Of a DNA stretch of 64,000 bases, positions 55,054-64,000 are shown piece by piece. Position 1 is the first letter of the stretch. Every line of letters starts with the position of its first letter. The notes beneath the pieces are model-generated. The model had not been told where the DNA came from. It ran no database searches and worked only from the letters and a program-made list of their open reading frames with translations. The position numbers were made by a program, and so were the translations under genes. The DNA is taken from positions 360,304 through 424,303 of the forward strand of contig NZ_KB849545.1 of the NCBI RefSeq assembly GCF_000368565.1, written 5' to 3'. This DNA is from Acinetobacter gerneri DSM 14967 = CIP 107464 = MTCC 9824. GTDB lineage: Bacteria > Pseudomonadota > Gammaproteobacteria > Pseudomonadales > Moraxellaceae.

Positions 55054-56808
55054 ATGTCTAGAAAAAATACCTCTTCTAATCGAATGATTGAACTTAAAAC
55101 CTATCCTACCCACCCAATAATGGTGGGGCTATTTATTGTATTCATCCTGATGATTTGGTTGACGGCTTATTATTTTATCTACGACACCAGTCTGTATTAT
55201 TTTTATCAATTCACCTCATATTTTGCCGTTTTACTCAATTTAATTTTTTTATTTGCTTTATTTTTTCTATTAATCAAACTTTTTGACAGAATTTATAAGC
55301 AACTATTTTCTACTGAAATCTCGTTTCAAATAACGCCCGAAGCGATCAATATGAGTTGTCCTGCATCCAAACTATTCAAGCCACAACAATTTAAATGGGA
55401 TGAAATCGCAAGTATCCGCTTATTGGAATACAATCAATCCTATCCCTATCTTCAGATTGAATTATTACAGAAAAATACTACCTATCAGCTGACTTTCCGT
55501 ACATTGTTTGAATTTAAAAACAATCAACAAAAACAGCAAATCGACCAACTTTGGTCAATGATCAAAAAACAATCTCCTAAGGCATTAAAGTTCGCTGTGG
55601 ATACTGTAGGAAAAGACAAGCAAATTTATAGCCTTTCAAGTGATGTAGCAGTCAACCAGCGTTATCAAGATAGCCAAATTAAACGTCAATTTAAACTCAT
55701 CTTTGCCGCTTTGCTTGCCATAATCGTTGTGATCTGCTTAATCCTTTATATCTCAAAAAGACAAGACGGAATATCACTCGACAACAAAGAGCAGCCGATT
55801 GATGGGACTAATTTTAGAAGCGCTCAAGATCAGATCTATATCTGGAAACAAGGTCGAGGACATTTTCTTATACCAGATGCAACAACAGAAAATTTTATCG
55901 GTCTAAGCCTAGATCATTTGCCAGATCGTGCACCTGAACTTTATAGTAATGTCGGGAAAACCTCGCAACATGTGTACTGGCAAGATCATATTTTAGAAAA
56001 ATTAAATCCACAAACCACACAATATCTCGGCAATGACTATAGCAAAGATTCACGAAGTGTTTATTATCAGGATAAACAAATATCGAATGCTGATGCCAAA
56101 ACATTCTCTGCGATTTTGCATCCAAAATTTAATGCTCTCGTCTATTTTTATGCAAAAGATCAAAAGCAGGTTTATTATCAAAATATCGCTTTAAACAACC
56201 TAAATCCTGCTCAAGCACAAGCTTTTCTAAACAGTAGAGACTATGTGCACGATCAAAAGAATGTGTTTTATCAGCAATATCAGCTTAAAAATCTCAATGC
56301 GCAAAACACGCAAATCTATGTTGGGGCAAACCGATTTAGTGATGGTTTAAACTTGGCTAGCGATGGTCACTATTTTTATCTTAATCAAAATCCACTGCCC
56401 GAAGTGGCTTATGGAAAATACTTTGGCTCACATGCTATTGACCCTACGCAGCTTAAAATCGTAGCTACACAAAGCAGTGAGCCCTACCCCGGCTTTTATC
56501 ATTTTATCTTTGCAGATCGACATCGTATTTATATTTACGATGAGTTTTATCAAAGGTTGGTGCAACTTTATGACTTCTCACCCAACGTCATAGAGGTGAC
56601 TCAAGATCATCAATTCCAAGTCAATGCCGTGCCTTATACTTTTCAATCCAAACTGATTCGTACCAGTAGTCAACGCAGTGGAACTCAGACACATGGTTTT
56701 GTGATCAAACTGATCAATGAAAATGATCAATCGGAAATTGCAGATTACTTTGCTCGTATAGCGACAAGTTTTAGTCCTAAAAGAATTTTTACTTCAACTC
56801 AAAACTAG
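55054..56808 (+). CDS. Membrane protein with DKNYY-type repeats
   Basis: The 584-residue protein has two membrane segments near the N-terminus (about residues 23-45 and 53-75) and a third at about 211-231. The remaining C-terminal part is made of degenerate repeats in which a D-x-K/R-x-V-Y-Y-x-x-x-x-L pattern recurs (SKDSRSVYYQDKQIS, AKDQKQVYYQNIALN, VHDQKNVFYQQYQLK). This is the DKNYY domain pattern, of unknown function, presumably facing the periplasm. The segment between the membrane helices is PH-like. No ribosome site is obvious. A MITE-like repeat lies just upstream and may affect expression. Confidence 0.8.
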   Translation: MSRKNTSSNRMIELKTYPTHPIMVGLFIVFILMIWLTAYYFIYDTSLYYFYQFTSYFAVLLNLIFLFALFFLLIKLFDRIYKQLFSTEISFQITPEAINMSCPASKLFKPQQFKWDEIASIRLLEYNQSYPYLQIELLQKNTTYQLTFRTLFEFKNNQQKQQIDQLWSMIKKQSPKALKFAVDTVGKDKQIYSLSSDVAVNQRYQDSQIKRQFKLIFAALLAIIVVICLILYISKRQDGISLDNKEQPIDGTNFRSAQDQIYIWKQGRGHFLIPDATTENFIGLSLDHLPDRAPELYSNVGKTSQHVYWQDHILEKLNPQTTQYLGNDYSKDSRSVYYQDKQISNADAKTFSAILHPKFNALVYFYAKDQKQVYYQNIALNNLNPAQAQAFLNSRDYVHDQKNVFYQQYQLKNLNAQNTQIYVGANRFSDGLNLASDGHYFYLNQNPLPEVAYGKYFGSHAIDPTQLKIVATQSSEPYPGFYHFIFADRHRIYIYDEFYQRLVQLYDFSPNVIEVTQDHQFQVNAVPYTFQSKLIRTSSQRSGTQTHGFVIKLINENDQSEIADYFARIATSFSPKRIFTSTQN

Positions 56809-56882
56809 AACAAGAGGTTTATGTGTTTGAATATTGGATGATTCAATTAGAATAAGACAAGGCGAAAATCGTCAAAAAGACC

Positions 56883-57383
56883 CTATTTGTTTTGTTTCCA
56901 ATTTGGTCCTAAGATCTGTTGTAAGCGACTGCTATCCATATCAATATTGAGCTTCAACGTCCCATTTCGTAGCGCATCAGCATTACCGCGATTAATCCCT
57001 AAAGGTTCCAACATATTAAACAAACCATTACTCGGATCTGAAGATTTCAATCCTGCAGCAATCGCTAAAACATATTGTTGTAAGGCAGGTGATAAATTAC
57101 TCATATCAGGAGTTGCGGCTGGAGGCTGAAAATCGATCACTTTGATATTGTCATTAACGACATAATTTTGTATATCACGTTCTGATTTATTGACATGATG
57201 CTGCAAAGCCTTACGTACCTTTGAATCTTCTTGATAAGGCACTATACCGACTTCCTCATCGCGCATTTCAGACTCAGCCATAGCTTGAATCGATGGCAAT
57301 AAAACTGGCTCTTCAGCCTGAACGGTATGGAGAGCGAAACTTGAAAATATGATTAATATTTTTGAAACTTGAGTAAATTTCAT
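56883..57383 (-). CDS. Secreted hypothetical protein
   Basis: I do not recognise a family. The 166-residue precursor has a signal peptide cut after VQA (near residue 23). An acidic stretch (EEPVLLPSIQAMAESEMRDEE), a linker and a helical C-terminal half (SPALQQYVLAIAAGLKSSDP...GINRGNADALRNGTLKLNID) follow. No cysteine remains in the mature part. It converges with the DKNYY gene, stands alone and would be periplasmic. Function unknown. Confidence 0.68.
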   Translation of the reverse strand: MKFTQVSKILIIFSSFALHTVQAEEPVLLPSIQAMAESEMRDEEVGIVPYQEDSKVRKALQHHVNKSERDIQNYVVNDNIKVIDFQPPAATPDMSNLSPALQQYVLAIAAGLKSSDPSNGLFNMLEPLGINRGNADALRNGTLKLNIDMDSSRLQQILGPNWKQNK

Positions 57384-57739
57384 CGCCTTAACCCATCAAT
57401 TGTTTTGATCAATAGTAAAAATCTTTGCTAAAAAACAAAAAATACTGCTATTAAAATATAATAATTTGCATATTTTTTCAGCAATACTCAGATAAATGGT
57501 TCATTTATTGTTTTATATTTCCAATAATATTGATCACATGCAGTTCCCTTTCCTTTTTAAAGAATGAGTAACATATTCCACAATAAGGTGACCCTCATCC
57601 TAACCTTCTCCCGAAGTGAGAAGGGACCATCCGATATCAATTTTCAAAATAATAAATGATTGTGTATTTTAGATTTATGAAAGAGATCTAATAAACCGCA
57701 ATACGGTTCTCATCGGTCTACGAAAAAGTTTTTGAGAGA
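57384..57739. other. Intergenic region containing a dispersed-type repeat
   Basis: The 356-bp gap between two leftward genes contains CCTTCTC/GAGAAGG arms (57604-57610 with 57618-57624) inside an ACCCTCATCCTAACCTTCTC-like stretch. I recognise this as a common dispersed bacterial intergenic motif. No coding frame is credible. Confidence 0.6.
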
Positions 57740-58549
57740 TTATTTATGATTATCCTCGATTTTTGGGGTTTCACTTTGAGCTACATTTGCACTATTTGCA
57801 TCATCATCGCTTGTCACTGCTTCGGCATTTTGGATTTTCTTTTCTTCAATTTTGGCATCTTGTTTCAAGACAGATTGATATAGAGCATTAAATTTTTTTA
57901 CCTGAGCATCTTCATAAAACAAGATTTGCTGATCTTTGACCTGCCATTTATACTTTTTCAACATGTCCAACATATCATCCGCTTTATGAATAATCTGCAA
58001 TTCATTTGCAAAAAGTGAATCTTCCTTAATCACTTGCTGATTGTTTTTCAATTTTTCTAACAACGCTTGTTTCTTGTCCTCGCTCATTTGCAAAGTTGCA
58101 GCTTTTGCCAGTGCCTGTTTTTTATTTTGTTCATTTTCTTTTTGGTAAACATCCATAGCTTTATGAACATTTTCAAGGATTTGATCGCTTTCTTTAAAAC
58201 CATTGGCTTTATCTTTTTCTAGACGCTGCACATTTAAAAACTGATCCCAATGATTTTGTTTCAAGGTCCGTAAATAGGTATTTCGAGTTTCGATATTGTT
58301 TGACCAGACCTGCAAAAGAAACTCTGAAAGTACCTTATAATCACCATGCAAACGTCGATCATGGATATCAAATTGCAATGGTTTAGACCAATCTTGAGCT
58401 TGATCATATAAGTCTTGCATTTTTTCAGTCATGACCACATCAAACATTTTTTTATTATGTTCTTCGTTATTTCGCATCGAATATTGATAGAAAAATACTG
58501 CAGCAATGATCAGTATGATGAGGCTTAAAATCCAAATGAGACGTTTCAT
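57740..58549 (-). CDS. Membrane-anchored coiled-coil hypothetical protein
   Basis: I do not recognise a family. The 269-residue protein has one N-terminal membrane anchor (about residues 5-22) and no cleavage site, so the rest should lie in the periplasm. Long charged helical stretches (about 85-190; many Lys, Gln, Glu) suggest coiled coil, and the C-terminal tail is acidic and disordered (AEAVTSDDDANSANVAQSETPK). The ATG at 58549 follows GAGG by 7 nt; an upstream TTG (58561) is less likely. There is some visual likeness to lipase foldases but no motif that settles it. Confidence 0.68.
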   Translation of the reverse strand: MKRLIWILSLIILIIAAVFFYQYSMRNNEEHNKKMFDVVMTEKMQDLYDQAQDWSKPLQFDIHDRRLHGDYKVLSEFLLQVWSNNIETRNTYLRTLKQNHWDQFLNVQRLEKDKANGFKESDQILENVHKAMDVYQKENEQNKKQALAKAATLQMSEDKKQALLEKLKNNQQVIKEDSLFANELQIIHKADDMLDMLKKYKWQVKDQQILFYEDAQVKKFNALYQSVLKQDAKIEEKKIQNAEAVTSDDDANSANVAQSETPKIEDNHK

Positions 58550-58726
58550 ATCGCACCTCAAGTCTATTTTTTAGACAATTATTTTTTTAGAATACCTATT
58601 ATTTCAGCATTTTTGAATAGAAAAATGATATCTGAATCAACAACTCAAAGGCTATATTTTCAATATGCTTGAAATTTAGTCGATAAATACGATTAAATAC
58701 CAATAACTTTTTATTTAAATATAACA

Positions 58727-59137
58727 ATGACAGCCAATTCAAAAATCAGTCAACAATACAATTTTATCTCTGCCGCGCTTGCATTTGTCCTTTGGGGCGG
58801 ATGGTCATTTTTTATCAATACACAGCATGGCTCGCTCAATCACGGCATTATTTCTGGATTAACCCAAGGCATTTGTAGTTTTATCATCACATTATTGATC
58901 ACTTTTTTAATTGAAAAATTATTTAATTTTTTTCATCAAAAAACATTAAAACTTGTGCTGCCACCGATCCTGACCATCTTAATCACAGGTAGCTTTTTAG
59001 TTATCGTGCATCATCTGATTGGGACACCTGCGATTTTATATACCTTAAGCCCTGTTTTGACTGTGGCGTTTTTATTTGCAGCATTTACCAATTTCAAACT
59101 TTATCAAAAGTTTAATCAAGCTAATCTAACTAAATGA
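58727..59137 (+). CDS. Four-helix membrane protein of unknown function
   Basis: The 136-residue protein has four hydrophobic segments (about residues 13-30, 42-65, 78-98, 103-122) and short polar ends. I cannot name the family. It lies 38 bp upstream of a CDP-alcohol phosphotransferase-like gene on the same strand, so the two are probably an operon and this protein may help make or move a lipid. The ribosome site is weak. Confidence 0.72.
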   Translation: MTANSKISQQYNFISAALAFVLWGGWSFFINTQHGSLNHGIISGLTQGICSFIITLLITFLIEKLFNFFHQKTLKLVLPPILTILITGSFLVIVHHLIGTPAILYTLSPVLTVAFLFAAFTNFKLYQKFNQANLTK

Positions 59138-59175
59138 AAAATTGATCTTTTATAAAATACAACCTGAGAAAAAAT

Positions 59176-59844
59176 ATGCAAAATGAAGAAAATTTAGAAT
59201 CAAGACGTCCCTTAAAAGTACGGGGCAATCAGCTTGCCAAAAATTTTGCGAAATGGTTAAGTGAAAAATCGATTACGCCAAATCAGATCTCTATTTTAAG
59301 TATCTTTTTCGCGCTTTGCTCTGCGGCTTGTTTTGTCTTTTCAGTAATACAAATCGACTATCGACCGCTCTGGATGATCTTGGCTGCCCTTTTTATACAA
59401 GCCAGATTATTGTGCAATTTGTTTGATGGTATGGTGGCGATTGAGGGTGGAAAATCGACTGCTTCAGGTGAGTTATTTAATGATATTCCTGACCGTATTT
59501 CCGATCCGCTGATCATTATCGCTGCGGGTTATTCGATATTATGTGTGACATGGGGCGACAGCTTAGGTTGGCTAGCAGCACTACTTGCAGTACTCACCGC
59601 CTATGTACGAACACTTGCTGTGGCGATTGGTGCACCATCAAATTTCACAGGTCCGATGGCAAAACAACAGCGCATGGCTTTACTGACCGTGAGTTGTGTA
59701 TTGGTAGCGATCGAGCAGTATTTTTGGCAGCATGACTATGTGATGCTCATTGCATTAATCATCATGAATCTCGGCTGTATCTGGACCTTGATCCGACGTA
59801 GTACTATGGCATATCAATACTTAGAGAAAACTCATTCTTCATAA
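59176..59844 (+). CDS. Divergent CDP-alcohol phosphotransferase family protein
   Basis: The 222-residue membrane protein has about six helices and a CDP-alcohol phosphotransferase-like motif in NLFDGMVAIEGGKSTASG...NDIPD (about residues 84-106). Compared with the canonical D-x2-DG-x2-AR-x8-G-x3-D-x3-D, the first Asp is Asn, Arg is Ile and the third Asp is Asn. The GELFNDIPDRISD segment is typical of an uncharacterised clade of this family. Such proteins transfer a phosphoalcohol from a CDP-activated donor. The substrate is unknown. It is probably cotranscribed with the preceding four-helix protein gene; pgsA proper lies at 44110. Confidence 0.82.
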   Translation: MQNEENLESRRPLKVRGNQLAKNFAKWLSEKSITPNQISILSIFFALCSAACFVFSVIQIDYRPLWMILAALFIQARLLCNLFDGMVAIEGGKSTASGELFNDIPDRISDPLIIIAAGYSILCVTWGDSLGWLAALLAVLTAYVRTLAVAIGAPSNFTGPMAKQQRMALLTVSCVLVAIEQYFWQHDYVMLIALIIMNLGCIWTLIRRSTMAYQYLEKTHSS

Positions 59845-60024
59845 AATATATTTATTTTCAATCATATAAAATAAAATTATTTTCAAAAATGGACATATTT
59901 TTAAATCAAAAACTTTGAAAATATGTCCTCGCTATAATGTGCTATTACAATAACTGACAAATTTTGGCTTTAAATCTTTGGCTTCACCCCCATCTTTATA
60001 CAATCAAGAGAAATGAGAAAAGTC

Positions 60025-60726
60025 ATGCGTGTAGATATTTGGTCCGATGTAGTATGTCCATTTTGCTATATTGGTAAAAAACGATTAGAAAATGTGGCAA
60101 AAGAAGCAGGTATAGAGCTTGAAGTGATTTGGCACAGTTTTGAACTTGATCCAGATGCACCTGCAAAACATGACACGTCAAACACTGAGCGTTTAGCTAA
60201 AAAATACGGGCGTACCATCGAACAAACCCAAGAAATGGAACGTAATATCGCAGCCGCTGCTCTCAGCGAAGGCATTCAATTTAATTGGGAAAAAGCCAAT
60301 TCTGGAAATACTTTTAATGCACATCGTATTATCCATCTAGCACAAAGCAAAGGTTTGGGCACTGAGGCTGAAGAAGCTTTTTTCCATGCTTATATGACTG
60401 AAGGCTTGGCGATCGGCGAACGTGAAACCGTTGAGGAAATCGCCTCACGTATCGGTTTGGATAATGCTGAAGTTGAATATGTTTTAGACTCTGAAGAATT
60501 CGCTGATTTTGTACGTCATGATGAAAAATTGGCTCATGAACAACTCAATGTCACTGGAGTACCTTTCTTTGTTTTTGATCAACGCTTGGCTTTATCAGGC
60601 GCACAGCCTCGTGAAGTATTTTTACAAGCTTTACAACAAGCGATTTCTACTCAAGCACAAGGTGAAATTGAGCAAGAAAATGGCGCTGTTTGTAATGATG
60701 AATCATGTGAAGTGCCAAATAAATAA
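60025..60726 (+). CDS. FrnE-like DsbA-family oxidoreductase
   Basis: The 233-residue cytoplasmic protein (no signal peptide) has a thioredoxin fold with active-site CPFC in WSDVVCPFCYIGKKRL. A helical insertion and cis-proline segment TGVPFFVF (about 185) are typical of the FrnE subgroup of DsbA. A C-terminal tail carries a second Cys pair, C-x4-C (VCNDESCEVPNK), as FrnE proteins from other bacteria often have a second redox pair. It probably reduces or isomerises disulfides or acts in polyketide or stress metabolism. ATG 60025 is preferred; ATG 60013 would add MRKV. Confidence 0.9.
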   Translation: MRVDIWSDVVCPFCYIGKKRLENVAKEAGIELEVIWHSFELDPDAPAKHDTSNTERLAKKYGRTIEQTQEMERNIAAAALSEGIQFNWEKANSGNTFNAHRIIHLAQSKGLGTEAEEAFFHAYMTEGLAIGERETVEEIASRIGLDNAEVEYVLDSEEFADFVRHDEKLAHEQLNVTGVPFFVFDQRLALSGAQPREVFLQALQQAISTQAQGEIEQENGAVCNDESCEVPNK

Positions 60727-60741
60727 CGGGCATTCAGCAGG

Positions 60742-60777
60742 TCAAACCCACTTTTGTGACTGCAAAAGTGGGTTTGA
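60742..60777. terminator. Strong hairpin after the FrnE-like gene
   Basis: A perfect 15-bp stem (60742-60756 with 60763-60777) around a 6-nt loop. No long T-tract follows, so termination would be weaker than usual. Confidence 0.6.
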
Positions 60778-60886
60778 ATCATCAAAATATGCTGTTCATA
60801 GCAACTCTATTTTGAAATACCATTTCCCGCGCATAATATTTATAAGTATCGTATTTATAAACAACGTATTTACAATTAAATAAGCT

Positions 60887-62017
60887 TTATTGCACATTGA
60901 TCACTGAAATAAAACTTTTAGAATTTCGACTATTTCGTGCAGTCAGCTGCTCAATTGTGATCTGATTTTCAGCTTGTTGTTGAGCCTCTAAAATCACCTC
61001 GTGATGAACCGACTTCGAGCATACAGGATCAGTATTTTCAGCCTTTCCAGTCAGCATAAATGCCTGACAACGACATCCACCATAATCCTTTTCTTTCTCG
61101 TCACAGCTTTGACAAGGTTCTGGCATCCAAGCATCCCCCCGAAAATAATTGAAGCCTGTGGACTGATACCAAATCTGCTGCAAAGTCTGTTTTTGCACAT
61201 AAGGAAACTGGATTGGAAGTTGTCTTGCGGCATGGCAAGGAAGCGCCATTCCATCTGGTGCAATCGTCAAAAAGACTTTCCCCCAACCATCCATACATGG
61301 TTTTGGACGCGTTTCATAATAATCTGGCACCACAAAAATCAATTTACATGCTGAATTTTCTTGTTGTAATTTATCTCGATACTGCTGGGTTATTTCTTCT
61401 GCCAAGCGAAGTTGATCTTGGGTGGGCAATAAACCTTGCCGATTTAATTTAGCCCAACCATAAAACTGACAAACCGCCAGCTCTACACTATCCGCTCCCA
61501 AAGCAATACTCAGTTCAATCATTTCAGCAATTTGTTCGATATTATGTCGATGAATCACAAAGTTGAGTACCATCGAATAATCGTATTTTTTGACCAGTTT
61601 TGCCATTTCAAGTTTATGTTGAAATGCATGTTTAGAACCTGCCAATGCATCATTCACGACGGGGTCACTTGCCTGAAAACTGATCTGAATATGGTCCAAT
61701 CCAGCATGTTTAAAGCGAGCGATTTTATCTTCTGTCAGCCCGATTCCTGAAGTGATTAAATTGGTATAGAAGCCCAACTGATGTGCATGTTCGATCAATA
61801 CATCCAGATCTTGGCGGACCAAAGGCTCACCACCAGAAAAACCCAGTTGTGCGGCTCCCATTGCCCTTGCCTGCTCAAAAACATTGCACCACTGTTCAGT
61901 TGAAAGTTCATGTTTAATCTGGGCATATTCCAAAGGATTGGAACAATAAGGACATTGTAGAGGACAGCGGTAAGTCAGCTCAGCCAACAACCAAAGTGGC
62001 AGTCCTACAGCACTCAT
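60887..62017 (-). CDS. pqqE: PQQ biosynthesis radical SAM enzyme PqqE
   Basis: The 376-residue enzyme joins Glu and Tyr of the PqqA peptide, the first step of PQQ synthesis. The radical SAM motif is C-x3-C-x2-C in [11 protein letters not shown] (about residues 15-25). The SPASM region near the C-terminus has many cysteines ([29 protein letters not shown]) for auxiliary clusters. The ATG at 62017 overlaps the pqqD stop (ATGA), so translation is coupled; a TTG at 62032 is less likely. It is the last pqq gene seen; pqqF is not adjacent. Confidence 0.96.
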   Translation of the reverse strand: MSAVGLPLWLLAELTYRCPLQCPYCSNPLEYAQIKHELSTEQWCNVFEQARAMGAAQLGFSGGEPLVRQDLDVLIEHAHQLGFYTNLITSGIGLTEDKIARFKHAGLDHIQISFQASDPVVNDALAGSKHAFQHKLEMAKLVKKYDYSMVLNFVIHRHNIEQIAEMIELSIALGADSVELAVCQFYGWAKLNRQGLLPTQDQLRLAEEITQQYRDKLQQENSACKLIFVVPDYYETRPKPCMDGWGKVFLTIAPDGMALPCHAARQLPIQFPYVQKQTLQQIWYQSTGFNYFRGDAWMPEPCQSCDEKEKDYGGCRCQAFMLTGKAENTDPVCSKSVHHEVILEAQQQAENQITIEQLTARNSRNSKSFISVINVQ

Positions 62018-62292
62018 ACAAAGTCGATCCAATGCTGTTGTTGCGCAACCTGCATAAAATCATCGACATCAACCGCCAACTCAGCAGCATCAGGATATTT
62101 CTGTATTAACTGGAAAATAATTTGATCCGTTGTCATTTTCCCATCAATGAATCGACCAATTTCACTGGCACTTTCATTGAGCTGAATCATACCCTCGGGA
62201 TATAAAATGACGTATTTATTCTGTGCTGGTTCAAACTGAAAACGATATCCAGCACGCCATTTCACGATCTTTTCACGTTTATATTCACTCAT
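62014..62292 (-). CDS. pqqD: PqqA-binding chaperone PqqD
   Basis: The 92-residue protein is a RiPP recognition element that binds PqqA and presents it to PqqE. It shows the PqqD pattern: an [34 protein letters not shown] start (about residues 17-50), helical remainder and a final HWIDFV. Both ends overlap the neighbouring genes (ATGA), so pqqC, pqqD and pqqE are translationally coupled. Confidence 0.95.
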   Translation of the reverse strand: MSEYKREKIVKWRAGYRFQFEPAQNKYVILYPEGMIQLNESASEIGRFIDGKMTTDQIIFQLIQKYPDAAELAVDVDDFMQVAQQQHWIDFV

Positions 62293-63038
62293 TTAAATAA
62301 CCCTCGATGCCAAACTGCTTGATCCGTTACAGTAAAATATGGTTGTTCTTTATGTACATAAGCCATTGATAATGCATCCAATAAACTCCAAAGCACATCC
62401 AATTTAAACTGTAAAATTTCCAGCATTCTCTGCTGGTCTTGGTAACTTTGATAATGATCTAAAGTAATATTTAAACCATGTTCGACATCACGGCGGGCTT
62501 GAGATAAACGTGAACGAAAATAGTCATAGCCCTGTTCATCAATCCAAGGATAATGCGTGGGCCAACTATCCAAACGAGATTGGTGAATTTCAGGTGCGAA
62601 CAATTCTGTCAGTGAACTACTTGCAGCTTCTTGCCAAACGGCTCGACGTGCAAAATTGACATAAGCATCGACTGCAAAACGGACACCCGGTAGTACCCAT
62701 TTTTGTTCGACCACTTCTGATCGGGTCAAGCCAACGGCTTCAGCGAGCCTAAGCCAAGCTTCGCCCCCTCCTGTTTCAGCACCTTCACCATCCTGATCCA
62801 ACATACGTTGCATCCACTCACGGCGTACTGCAGCATCAGGACAATTGGCTAAAATCGCGGCATCTTTCAAGGGAATATTCACTTGATAATAATAACGGTT
62901 GGCGACCCAAGCCTGAATCTGTTCTTGATTGGCTTGACCCGCATGCATCATCTTATGGTAAGGATGATAAATATGATAAAACCGACCTTTATCTAAAATG
63001 GCTTGTTTAAACTCAGCTCTGGACAGGGCTTGTGGCAT
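62289..63038 (-). CDS. pqqC: Pyrroloquinoline-quinone synthase PqqC
   Basis: The 249-residue cofactor-free oxidase carries out the final ring closure and eight-electron oxidation to PQQ. It belongs to the haem-oxygenase-like fold with TenA. The N-terminal [21 protein letters not shown] contains conserved histidines, and RRYYYQ-type [13 protein letters not shown] and a late [19 protein letters not shown] follow. Length matches the family (about 250 aa). It is followed by pqqD with a 4-bp overlap. Confidence 0.96.
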   Translation of the reverse strand: MPQALSRAEFKQAILDKGRFYHIYHPYHKMMHAGQANQEQIQAWVANRYYYQVNIPLKDAAILANCPDAAVRREWMQRMLDQDGEGAETGGGEAWLRLAEAVGLTRSEVVEQKWVLPGVRFAVDAYVNFARRAVWQEAASSSLTELFAPEIHQSRLDSWPTHYPWIDEQGYDYFRSRLSQARRDVEHGLNITLDHYQSYQDQQRMLEILQFKLDVLWSLLDALSMAYVHKEQPYFTVTDQAVWHRGLFK

Positions 63039-63053
63039 AGATTGACCTCTTTT

Positions 63054-63965
63054 TTATAATTGAAAATGCATTCCATCAAATGCCATCTCTACGTCGTGCT
63101 GTGCTAATGATTGATACTCGGGAGAATCTTCATTTAAAATTGGGTTGGTATTATTAATATGAATCAGTATCTTACGTGGTTTATCTAAGCGATCTAAAAT
63201 AGACAACATGCCATTTTCCCCACTCAAGTGTAAATGCCCCATTTCCTGACCCGTTTTGGTTCCCACACCTTTTTCAGCCATTTCATTGTCCGTCCACAAA
63301 GTTCCATCCACCAAAACGGCATCTGCTTTTTGCATAACTACAAATAATTCTGGGCTAATTTGTCCCACACCTGGCGCATAAAAAAGTGATTTTTCAGTCT
63401 GATGGTCGATGATCAGCAATGCTAAATTATCTCCATCTTGTGGGTTATTTCGATGAGGTGAATAAGGCGGTGCTGCACTACGAATCACAAAGGGAATGAA
63501 CTCTAGATCTTTAAACTTTTCAATCCGAAAAGCCTGTGATGGTTTGATTTGATTCCAATTCAGTCCACCATTCCAGTGCTGCAACATCTTAAATAACGGA
63601 AATCCTGTGCTTAAATCTTCATGCACCATATCTGTACACCAGACTTGTAATGGACATCCTTCACGTAAGCTTAACAATCCAGTTGCGTGGTCAATCTGGC
63701 TATCCATCAAAATAATATCTTGGATCGCTGTATCTCGAATCTGTCTTGCTGGTTGCGCTTGTTTGAATTGGCTCAGTTGTACACGAATATCGGGTGATGC
63801 ATTGAGTAATACCCAGTCAATACCATCATTTGATACCGCGATCGAAGACTGTGTTCTCGCTTGAGCATTGATCTGATTATTTCTAAAACCTAAACAATTT
63901 TGACAATTACAATTCCACTGAGGAAAACCACCACCTGCAGCAGATCCCAATATATGTATATACAT
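63054..63965 (-). CDS. pqqB: PQQ biosynthesis protein PqqB
   Basis: The 303-residue metallo-beta-lactamase-fold protein hydroxylates the Glu-Tyr intermediate in PQQ synthesis. It begins [21 protein letters not shown] (with the CNCQNC cysteines) and contains [23 protein letters not shown] and HINNTNPI segments that hold metal ligands. The ATG at 63965 is used; the TTG at 63983 is less likely. The pqqA precursor gene, expected just upstream on this strand, is not in the window: only about 35 bp remain before the edge, and no pqqA stop codon can be assigned. Confidence 0.95.
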   Translation of the reverse strand: MYIHILGSAAGGGFPQWNCNCQNCLGFRNNQINAQARTQSSIAVSNDGIDWVLLNASPDIRVQLSQFKQAQPARQIRDTAIQDIILMDSQIDHATGLLSLREGCPLQVWCTDMVHEDLSTGFPLFKMLQHWNGGLNWNQIKPSQAFRIEKFKDLEFIPFVIRSAAPPYSPHRNNPQDGDNLALLIIDHQTEKSLFYAPGVGQISPELFVVMQKADAVLVDGTLWTDNEMAEKGVGTKTGQEMGHLHLSGENGMLSILDRLDKPRKILIHINNTNPILNEDSPEYQSLAQHDVEMAFDGMHFQL

Positions 63966-64000
63966 AAAGACTAAAACCCCCAAAATAATAAAAGCCCTAG

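Noticed and set aside
62289..63038. Second TenA-family enzyme
   Set aside because: The fold is related, but length, residues and position between pqqB and pqqD identify it as PqqC.
63966..64000. pqqA gene
   Set aside because: Only about 35 bp lie upstream of pqqB and they do not encode a recognisable end of the PqqA peptide.

Overview
The window is chromosomal DNA from a member of the genus Acinetobacter (Moraxellaceae, Gammaproteobacteria). The evidence is its AT-rich composition and several genus-typical genes: an Omp33-36 porin, a class D OXA beta-lactamase of the Acinetobacter type, lpxO, a pqqBCDE cluster, and an SSB with a Q/G/N-rich linker. The species cannot be fixed from this sequence. 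No prophage, intact insertion sequence, integron or CRISPR array is present. The only mobile trace I see is a 65-bp MITE-like inverted repeat at about 54962-55026. Most genes are ordinary chromosomal genes, but one gene set (about 2.98-10.24 kb) looks like an under-described metabolic module.

Layout. 1-2.5 kb: the 3' end of ruvX, kup, and a tRNA-Ser(GGA) with its own promoter and terminator. 2.5-10.2 kb: a seven-gene operon headed by a GntR/HutC regulator. In order it encodes an AprA-like FAD oxidoreductase, an AprB-like 8-Cys ferredoxin, a NitT/TauT-type ABC transporter whose binding protein is fused to a NosL-like domain, a HEAT-repeat protein, and a DUF971 zinc-site protein. A perfect 12-bp palindrome lies at the head of the operon. 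10.6-12.1 kb: a small gene with a translationally coupled 23-codon ORF, a Sel1-repeat protein and tRNA-Thr(TGT). 12.1-20 kb: a FAD-oxidoreductase/methyltransferase pair, a hotdog protein divergent from a TetR regulator, pirin, ahpC and a large lipoprotein alpha/beta hydrolase.

20-31 kb: a beta-alanine/omega-amino-acid catabolic set (APC permease, CoA-acylating semialdehyde dehydrogenase, omega-aminotransferase, divergent LysR regulator), a Baeyer-Villiger-type monooxygenase, ssb, a YajR-like MFS transporter and a TerC/DUF475 membrane protein. 31-42.7 kb: a TenA-family protein, a G-rich 10-bp tandem repeat, glpM, a DUF1304 protein, uvrA, two tandem secreted paralogues of unknown function, the OXA beta-lactamase, an AAHS-type transporter and the Omp33-36 porin. 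42.7-50.5 kb: an ion-channel protein with an atypical selectivity filter, small lipoproteins, pgsA, a thioesterase, uvrC and lpxO. 50.9-60.8 kb: fadBA, several envelope proteins of unknown role, a divergent CDP-alcohol phosphotransferase and a FrnE-like DsbA protein. 60.9-64 kb: pqqE, pqqD, pqqC and pqqB on the minus strand, running off the right edge toward an unseen pqqA.

How the genes fit together. The aminotransferase, dehydrogenase and permease would import a beta- or gamma-amino acid, transaminate it and convert the semialdehyde to an acyl-CoA. FadBA is the fatty-acid beta-oxidation complex. PqqB-E make the cofactor for periplasmic dehydrogenases encoded elsewhere. The AprBA-like operon pairs import of a small, probably organosulfur or similarly charged, compound with a cytoplasmic flavin/Fe-S redox step. 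Its substrate cannot be read from the sequence.
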